18,674 bases of DNA, from contig JBFXEJ010000114.1 of assembly GCA_050180235.1 (NCBI GenBank), positions 1-18,674 on the forward strand. Direction: 5' to 3'. The stretch comes from JAABRU01 sp050180235. GTDB lineage: Bacteria; Desulfobacterota; Desulfobacteria; Desulfobacterales; Desulfococcaceae. Positions within the stretch are counted from its first letter, which is position 1. Each line of letters begins with the position of its first letter. Of the stretch, positions 13,880-18,674 are shown in pieces. A program made the position numbers and the translations under genes. Under the pieces are notes generated by a model. That model saw nothing but the letters and a program-made list of their open reading frames with translations, searched no databases and was not told where the DNA came from.

Positions 13880-16024
13880 ATGAAATTTAACCTGACTGTC
13901 AAAAATATGCTCTTTGGTCTGGTTTTTCTGGGCGTGGTGATTATCGCTGCACTGGCCCTTGTCAATGATGAATCCAACAAAAAACTGATCCGCAGCCAGG
14001 ATCGGCTGACCGGGATTGTGATTCCGCTGGTAACGGCCAATCAGCAGATCCGGGGCGCTATGGCTGATTTTTTTGATCGGCAGGGAATCATCATGGGCAC
14101 GGCATCCATTGAGGAACTGGACAAACTGACCCAGCGCACAGGGATGGAACAGGAATTTGAAAAAAGCCTGGTACAACTCCGGCAGCTTTTGCAGGAAAAA
14201 AGCGATGCAGAAAGCAATATCAAACAGTTGTCCGGATTTTTCACGGATTTTCTGGCAAAGGACACTGCCCTTCTGGAATCTGTGCGCGGCAGTCTGGAAC
14301 TGGGCAGCGCGATTGACACGCAGATAGATGTGATTGACCACACAGGAGCAGAACTGCAGAAAAATGCGGAATCTGTTTCCGGCCGGGTCAATTTTGCAGC
14401 CATGCGGGAAAAGATTGCTCTTCGGGAATACATGGATGCAGAGGAAAAAAGCGATGATCTCAGCGCGGCTGTCCGGGAACTGCTGGCAGGGGATCTGACC
14501 AAAACCCAGAAGGCCTGCAATGATCTCCGGCTGGGGGTTGCCGCGCTTGCCACCTATGGGAGACAGATGCTGCTGGTCAAAGATCAGGACAGTATCAGCC
14601 GGATTCGGGGAGAGCGCACAGAGCCTGCCGCAGCTTTGGTAATGGCTTCCCTGGAAGCCCTGAAAAAAGGAGTAGCTGATTCAGAGGAGCTTATGGTAAT
14701 TGTCCGGAATATTGAAAAGGATTTTGATATACTCAGCAAAACCCTGACCGAGGTGGCCCGGCTGCGCAGCAGTTGGTTTGAACAGCAGAAGCAGATGGCC
14801 GAACTCCGCAAATCCCTTAAAGACAGCCGGACACTTATCACAGAAAGCCTGGATCGGCTTAAACTTCATGCCCAGACCATCCGGGATTCGGCTGAACAGG
14901 AAGCCCGGAATGTGACAAAACTGACGCGGATGTTTGTTTCAGGAGCGGCTCTCGCCGCAATTCTCGCCATGATTCTAATTGGCCGGATCACCTTCCGCCG
15001 GGTCATCGGCCCCATCAATCAGGCGGTATCCTTTGCAGATACCATTTCCAAAGGGGATCTCACTGCCAGAATCCGGATCGGTCAGGACGGCTTCCTGTCC
15101 GGATTCCGCACAGGCCGGGGGGATGAACTGACCACACTGGTTTCCAAACTCAGCGACATGGCTTTCAATCTCAATTCCCTTATCGGTCAGGTGCAGCAGG
15201 CCGGAGTGCAGGTCTCCTCCTCGGCAACAGAACTGTCTGCCACAGCCAAACAGCAGGAAACCGTCATGGCCAATCAGACTGAATCCGCCAATCTTGTGAT
15301 AAAAAATGTGGGTGAGATTTCCGATGTTTCAGCGGAACTGGTTGAAACCATGCAGGAAGTTGCGGCAATGTCTGAAGAAACCGCCAAGTTTGCCAGCAGC
15401 GGTCAGACAGATCTGGCACGGATGGAGGACGCCATCCGCAATATGGAGGAGGCATCCTCATCCATTTCCGGCAAACTGGAGGCCATCAATGAAAAGGCCG
15501 CCAATATCACCTCGGTGGTGACAACCATAACCAAAGTTGCGGATCAGACCAACCTGCTTTCCCTGAATGCGGCCATTGAGGCGGAAAAAGCAGGGGAATA
15601 CGGCAGAGGATTTACGGTTGTGGCACGGGAAATCCGGAGACTTGCGGATCAGACAGCCGTTGCAACACTGGATATTGAACAGATGGTGGAGGAAATGCAG
15701 AAGGCCGTGTCTGCGGGTGTGATGGAAATGGACGCTTTTATCAAGGAAGTGCGGCACAGTGCCGAAGATGTGGCCCGGATCAGTACACAACTGTCCCGTA
15801 TTATCGGACAGGTGCAGGCTCTCACCCCCCGTTTTGAGGCAGTCAACGGGTCCATGCAGTTCCAGTCGGAAAAAGCCCAGAACATAAACCGGGCCATGCT
15901 CAATCTGGGAACAGAAATGCAGCAGACTATGGAATCCCTGAAAGAGTCTTTTCTGGCCATTGAGCAGTTGAACAAAGCCGCACGGGGATTGCAAAATGAG
16001 GTTTCCCGTTTCAAACTGGCATAG
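13880..16024 (+). CDS. WspA-like methyl-accepting chemotaxis protein
   Basis: This 714-residue membrane chemoreceptor starts at ATG after CAGGAAA. TM1 is about 8-28 and TM2 about 351-371 (VSGAALAAILAMILI). Between them is a ~320-residue, mostly helical periplasmic sensor, longer than usual for WspA. A HAMP domain (about 375-435) has an extra GQDGFLSGFRTGRGDE stretch. The signalling tip reads DQTNLLSLNAAIEAEKAGEYGRGFTVVAREIRRLADQTAVATLDIE (about 552-597). The 'EAEKAGEYG' tip and the region after it (EQMVEEMQKAVSAGVMEMD, IIGQVQALTPRFEAVN) are characteristic of WspA of the Wsp surface-sensing pathway. It is followed 9 bp later by a WspF-like methylesterase, as expected for adaptation. No CheW or CheA gene is nearby. 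Its stimulus is unknown. Confidence 0.85.
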   Translation: MKFNLTVKNMLFGLVFLGVVIIAALALVNDESNKKLIRSQDRLTGIVIPLVTANQQIRGAMADFFDRQGIIMGTASIEELDKLTQRTGMEQEFEKSLVQLRQLLQEKSDAESNIKQLSGFFTDFLAKDTALLESVRGSLELGSAIDTQIDVIDHTGAELQKNAESVSGRVNFAAMREKIALREYMDAEEKSDDLSAAVRELLAGDLTKTQKACNDLRLGVAALATYGRQMLLVKDQDSISRIRGERTEPAAALVMASLEALKKGVADSEELMVIVRNIEKDFDILSKTLTEVARLRSSWFEQQKQMAELRKSLKDSRTLITESLDRLKLHAQTIRDSAEQEARNVTKLTRMFVSGAALAAILAMILIGRITFRRVIGPINQAVSFADTISKGDLTARIRIGQDGFLSGFRTGRGDELTTLVSKLSDMAFNLNSLIGQVQQAGVQVSSSATELSATAKQQETVMANQTESANLVIKNVGEISDVSAELVETMQEVAAMSEETAKFASSGQTDLARMEDAIRNMEEASSSISGKLEAINEKAANITSVVTTITKVADQTNLLSLNAAIEAEKAGEYGRGFTVVAREIRRLADQTAVATLDIEQMVEEMQKAVSAGVMEMDAFIKEVRHSAEDVARISTQLSRIIGQVQALTPRFEAVNGSMQFQSEKAQNINRAMLNLGTEMQQTMESLKESFLAIEQLNKAARGLQNEVSRFKLA

Positions 16025-16033
16025 GAAGATTTC

Positions 16034-16621
16034 ATGAGAATCATTGCCATTGGAGCATCCGCGGGAGGCCCGCATGCACTGGCTGAAATTCTTTCAGCGC
16101 TTCCTGCCCTGCTGCCTGCTGCGGTACTGATTGTTCAGCATGTGAACAGGGAATTTTCCGCCGGACTGGCCGGGTGGCTGGATACACAGACTTCCCTGCC
16201 TGTCTGCATTGCAGGCGAAGGACAAAGGCCGGAAACAGGATGGGTGTATGTGGCCGGTACGGATGAGCATCTGATTCTCAACCGGGATTTGACTTTTTCC
16301 TATGTGCCGGGTCCCAAAGAAACACCGTACCGGCCATCCATTGATATTTTTTTCCGCAGTCTGGCTCTTTGCTGTGCCAAAGCCTCCAAATGCAGCGACT
16401 GCATGGCCATACTGCTTACAGGAATGGGAAAGGACGGAGCAGCCGGGCTGCTGGAACTGCGGCAGAATGGATGTCACACCATTGCCCAGGATGAGCAGAG
16501 CAGTGCTATCTACGGTATGCCCAAAGCAGCACGGAATCTGAGAGCGGCAAAGGAAATTCTTCCCCTGCATCAGATAGCCCCTGCGATTCTGAAATATCTG
16601 CACATGCAGTTTCAGCATTAA
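16034..16621 (+). CDS. WspF/CheB-like protein-glutamate methylesterase lacking a receiver domain
   Basis: This 195-residue protein is only the CheB catalytic domain. The triad is visible: Ser9 in GASAGGP, His36 in IVQHVN and Asp134 in TGMGKDGA. Segments YRPSIDIFFRSLA and AIYGMPKAA match WspF closely. It would remove methyl groups from the receptor's glutamates. CheB and WspF normally carry an N-terminal receiver that restrains the esterase until phosphorylated; here the start (ATG after AGGAAG, overlapping the receptor's stop) leads straight into the catalytic fold, so that control is absent. It is translationally linked to the WspA-like gene. The TAA stop forms the left target duplication of the next mobile element. 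Confidence 0.85.
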   Translation: MRIIAIGASAGGPHALAEILSALPALLPAAVLIVQHVNREFSAGLAGWLDTQTSLPVCIAGEGQRPETGWVYVAGTDEHLILNRDLTFSYVPGPKETPYRPSIDIFFRSLALCCAKASKCSDCMAILLTGMGKDGAAGLLELRQNGCHTIAQDEQSSAIYGMPKAARNLRAAKEILPLHQIAPAILKYLHMQFQH

Positions 16622-16721
16622 GGTGATTTCTGAAAATAAATATCCCGTTTCAGTTCACAGGCAAAGGGCAAAAGCCGGAAGCATTTGCTAATTTGGGGGA
16701 TATTCTTTTATGTAAATCATC
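16622..16721 (-). mobile_element. MITE-like element, family 2, copy C (100 bp, inverted), on the CheB stop codon
   Basis: Its reverse complement aligns along its length with copy A (shared TTTATTTTCAGAAATCACC end and TGTGAACTGAA core). It is more diverged than copy B. It is flanked by TAA at 16619-16621, the stop codon of the WspF-like gene, and TAA at 16722-16724. It separates that gene from the receiver-cyclase gene and may have displaced that gene's promoter or ribosome site. Confidence 0.75.
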
Positions 16722-16768
16722 TAATCATTCAACATTGAAAATTAACCATTCAACACTCAGCAATATGC

Positions 16769-18250
16769 ATGTCCAACCCACTGAAATTAACCCGGCACCG
16801 GGTCACAGTTCTTCTGGTGGATGACCAGCAGATGATCGGGGAATCCGTGCGCCGTATGCTCAGCAATGAAAAAGACATTGATTTTCATTACTGTCAGGAT
16901 CCCACGCGTTCCATACGCATGGCCAATGAGATCCGTCCCACGGTTATTCTGCAGGATCTGTTCATGCCGGAAATGGAAGGACTGCGGCTGGTGCGTTATT
17001 TCCGGGCCAATCCGGGCACCCGCGAGGTTCCGCTCATTGTATTGTCAGGAGAAGAGGATCCGCGCACCAAAGCAGAGGCATTTGCCCTGGGAGCCAATGA
17101 TTATATGGTCAAACTGCCGGATCGGCTGGAGGTGATTGCGCGCATCCGTTACCATTCCAAAGGTTATATCAACCTGCTGGAGCGCAACGAGGCATACAAT
17201 GCTCTGCTCAAAAGTCAGGAACAGTTGCGCATACGCAATGAATTCATCAAAAAAACCTTTGGCCGTTATCTTTCCGATGATGTGGTGGACAGCATTCTGG
17301 AATCCCCTGAAGGCACAAAACTGGGCGGAGAAAAGCGCAGGATTACCATTATGATGACGGATCTCAGGGGCTTCACTTCTGTTAGCGAACGTCTGGAAGC
17401 AGAAGATGTGGTAAAAATGATCAATATTTATCTGGAAAGCATGACCCGGATCATTCTGAAATACCAGGGAACCATTGATGAATTCATCGGTGATGCCATT
17501 CTGGTGATTTTCGGTGCGCCGGTTCTGCGGGATGACGATGCCCAGCGAGCGGTTGCCTGCGCTTTGGAAATGCAGTTGGCCATGAAAGAGGTCAATGCCA
17601 GAAACCGGGCAGCGGAATATCCTGTGGTGGCACAGGGCATTGGCATCAACACGGGCGAAGCTGTGGTGGGCAATATCGGATCAGAGAAACGCTCCAAGTA
17701 CGGAGTGGTGGGCAGGAATGTGAACCTGACAGCGCGGATTGAATCCTTTACCGTGGGCGGACAGATACTGATTTCCCAAAGCACAAAAGAGGACTGCCGG
17801 GCAAAACTTAGAATTGACGATGAAATTGAAATCATGCCCAAAGGTTTCACAAAATCCGTTCCCATTTATGAAATTGGCGGAATCCATGAGCCATACCAGC
17901 TCTTTCTGCCGCAAAAGAACATCTCTGATCTGCCGGAACTCAGGCCCCATCTGCCTGTCCGCTTTACCATTCTGGAGGGGAAATATGCCACAGGAGATAT
18001 TTTTACCGGACAAATAATACGGATGGGGGAGGAAACCGCTGAAATCCGTTCTGAAACAAAGGCGGATCGGATGAACAATCTCAGGCTGTTTCTCTGTGAT
18101 GCAGAAAAAAATGAAATTACATCAGATCTTTATGCCAAGGTGGTTCATCCTCTTCCAAAAGACAAATCCTGCTTCCGCATTCATTTCACATCCGTGCCTC
18201 CGGAAGCGCTGGAGTTTATGAATTCCGTAATTTTTGGCAAAGTGGAATGA
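16769..18250 (+). CDS. Response regulator with class III nucleotidyl cyclase output and PilZ-like tail (WspR-like receiver)
   Basis: This 493-residue soluble protein has three parts. Residues 10-130 are a receiver with D18/D19, phospho-acceptor Asp63 (ILQDLFMP), Ser93 and Lys115. The text VTVLLVDDQQMIGESVRRML and GANDYMVKLPDRLEVIARIR is strikingly WspR-like. A helical linker (135-175) leads to a class III cyclase (about 185-385) with metal residues Asp198 and Asp242 and transition-state Asn319 and Arg323. The base-specifying pair is Glu238 and Gly312, not the Lys and Asp/Thr of adenylate cyclases; this favours GTP or an atypical substrate. Residues 395-493 resemble a PilZ fold but lack the RxxxR and D/N-x-S-x-x-G motifs for c-di-GMP. 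ATG 16769 has no clear ribosome site. A CheA-type kinase would be expected to phosphorylate it; none is encoded here. Confidence 0.85.
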   Translation: MSNPLKLTRHRVTVLLVDDQQMIGESVRRMLSNEKDIDFHYCQDPTRSIRMANEIRPTVILQDLFMPEMEGLRLVRYFRANPGTREVPLIVLSGEEDPRTKAEAFALGANDYMVKLPDRLEVIARIRYHSKGYINLLERNEAYNALLKSQEQLRIRNEFIKKTFGRYLSDDVVDSILESPEGTKLGGEKRRITIMMTDLRGFTSVSERLEAEDVVKMINIYLESMTRIILKYQGTIDEFIGDAILVIFGAPVLRDDDAQRAVACALEMQLAMKEVNARNRAAEYPVVAQGIGINTGEAVVGNIGSEKRSKYGVVGRNVNLTARIESFTVGGQILISQSTKEDCRAKLRIDDEIEIMPKGFTKSVPIYEIGGIHEPYQLFLPQKNISDLPELRPHLPVRFTILEGKYATGDIFTGQIIRMGEETAEIRSETKADRMNNLRLFLCDAEKNEITSDLYAKVVHPLPKDKSCFRIHFTSVPPEALEFMNSVIFGKVE

Positions 18251-18305
18251 TTTTCACTCCACTGTTAAGACTGTTTATTGAAATAACTATAACAAATAAT
18301 AACAA

Positions 18306-18502
18306 TTCTCCATTGATTTTATACAATGCAGAATGCAAATCCGGAGGAGTGCAAAAATTAAGCGGAGCGGTTTTTTGCACACGCACAACGGTGAAAAAAA
18401 CTGACATATTAGACCTCTTGCAAAAGTCAATTTTAATCCAATAAAATCAAAGGTGCAACTCCCAGTTTTGCAAGAGGTCTATTATATAAAATCAATGGCA
18501 AT
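18306..18502. mobile_element. MITE-like element, family 1, second copy, interrupted by another element
   Basis: Ends at 18306-18322 (TTCTCCATTGATTTTAT) and 18486-18502 match those of the copy at 8234-8356, as does the core with its GTGCAAAAA/TTTTTGCAC hairpin (18349-18357 and 18372-18380). Total length is 197 bp; subtracting the nested 70-bp element and a 3-bp duplication leaves 124, against 123 for the intact copy. It lies about 55 bp after the receiver-cyclase gene, and its hairpin could terminate that transcript. Confidence 0.65.
18411..18480. mobile_element. 70-bp MITE with perfect 15-bp terminal inverted repeats
   Basis: AGACCTCTTGCAAAA (18411-18425) and TTTTGCAAGAGGTCT (18466-18480) are exact inverted copies enclosing 40 bp. 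ATT at 18408-18410 and 18481-18483 is the likely target duplication (a TA duplication with ends one base further in is the alternative). The termini look IS5-like, so an IS5-family transposase elsewhere could mobilise it; this is inference. Confidence 0.75.
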
Positions 18503-18565
18503 TTGGTATAAAACACGGCTCCGGCTTATTTTGAACCTGATTTAAGGTCAATACTCCGGTAAAAA

Positions 18566-18674
18566 TCATGCTGCGATTTTACCGAAAATTAAGAGTTCTT
18601 CATATGCAGCAGATATTTTTTTGCGTGTCTGATCAATTCCTGATTTTTCAAAAAATCTTTTGAGAAATAATTTA
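18566..18674 (-). CDS. C-terminal fragment of an unidentified gene running off the right edge
   Basis: On the minus strand an open frame enters at the window edge and ends at TGA (18568-18566) after 35 codons: KLFLKRFFEKSGIDQTRKKI, then SAAYEELLIFGKIAA. The composition (balanced charge, hydrophobic periodicity) looks like real protein, but I do not recognise the family. A small hairpin with arms near GGTAAAA and TTTTACC spans the stop codon (about 18558-18585). The region between 18503 and 18565 holds nothing I can identify. Confidence 0.35.
   Translation of the reverse strand, partial: KLFLKRFFEKSGIDQTRKKISAAYEELLIFGKIAA

Noticed and set aside
18150..18250. A c-di-GMP-binding PilZ site in the receiver-cyclase tail.
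   Set aside because: The tail is PilZ-like in outline only; the RxxxR and D/N-x-S-x-x-G motifs are not seen.

Overview
The window looks like accessory chromosome from a Gram-negative, motile, signalling-rich bacterium. I favour a Desulfobacterota (Desulfonema/Desulfobacterales-like) host because of the Wsp-type chemosensory proteins, PAS-cyclase and cNMP-binding/DUF4388 proteins, a Uma2 nuclease, Rpn-like debris and many short palindromic elements. This is inference; no rRNA or other marker is present. Everything from 281 to 6585 reads on the minus strand. Everything from 6872 to 18250 reads on the plus strand. A minus-strand gene fragment runs off the right edge.

Region 1 (281-3166, minus) is a compact two-gene unit with its own sigma70-like promoter: a stand-alone TIR-domain protein followed 12 bp later by a 727-residue protein with two P-loop ATPase modules (a KGGVGR ParA/MinD-like half and an AAA/STAND-like half). 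It has the look of a conflict/defence operon. Region 2 (3178-3429) is a scar of gene fragments. Region 3 (3370-6585, minus) is a cyclic-nucleotide operon: two tandem paralogues with a four-Cys N-terminus, a cNMP-binding domain and DUF4388, then a PAS-linked class III adenylate cyclase. It has a promoter and a terminator-like hairpin in its short leader.

Region 4 (6789-9528, plus) holds a solitary Liv-type periplasmic binding protein, about 750 bp of palindromic repeats and gene debris, and an esterase. Region 5 (9742-13527, plus) is a NitT/TauT/THI5-type ABC transporter (ATPase, permease, binding protein). A Uma2 nuclease gene and an isoprenylcysteine-methyltransferase-like gene lie between its subunits.

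Region 6 (13880-18250, plus) is the most striking: a WspA-like chemoreceptor, a WspF-like CheB methylesterase without a receiver, and a protein with a WspR-like receiver whose output is a class III nucleotidyl cyclase plus a PilZ-like tail, where WspR carries a GGDEF diguanylate cyclase. No wspB/C/D/E (CheW, CheR, CheA) is present, so a kinase would have to act in trans. With region 3, the window encodes two class III cyclases and two candidate cNMP-binding proteins.

The intergenic DNA is crowded with short non-autonomous mobile elements. A ~101-bp family with GGTGATTTC termini and 3-bp TAA/TTA target duplications has three full copies and one derivative. Two copies lie exactly on a gene's TAA stop codon, which the duplication restores. 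One insertion interrupts a 64-bp tandem repeat, and a different 70-bp element is nested inside a second ~123-bp element; both can be excised on paper to recover the ancestral sequence.
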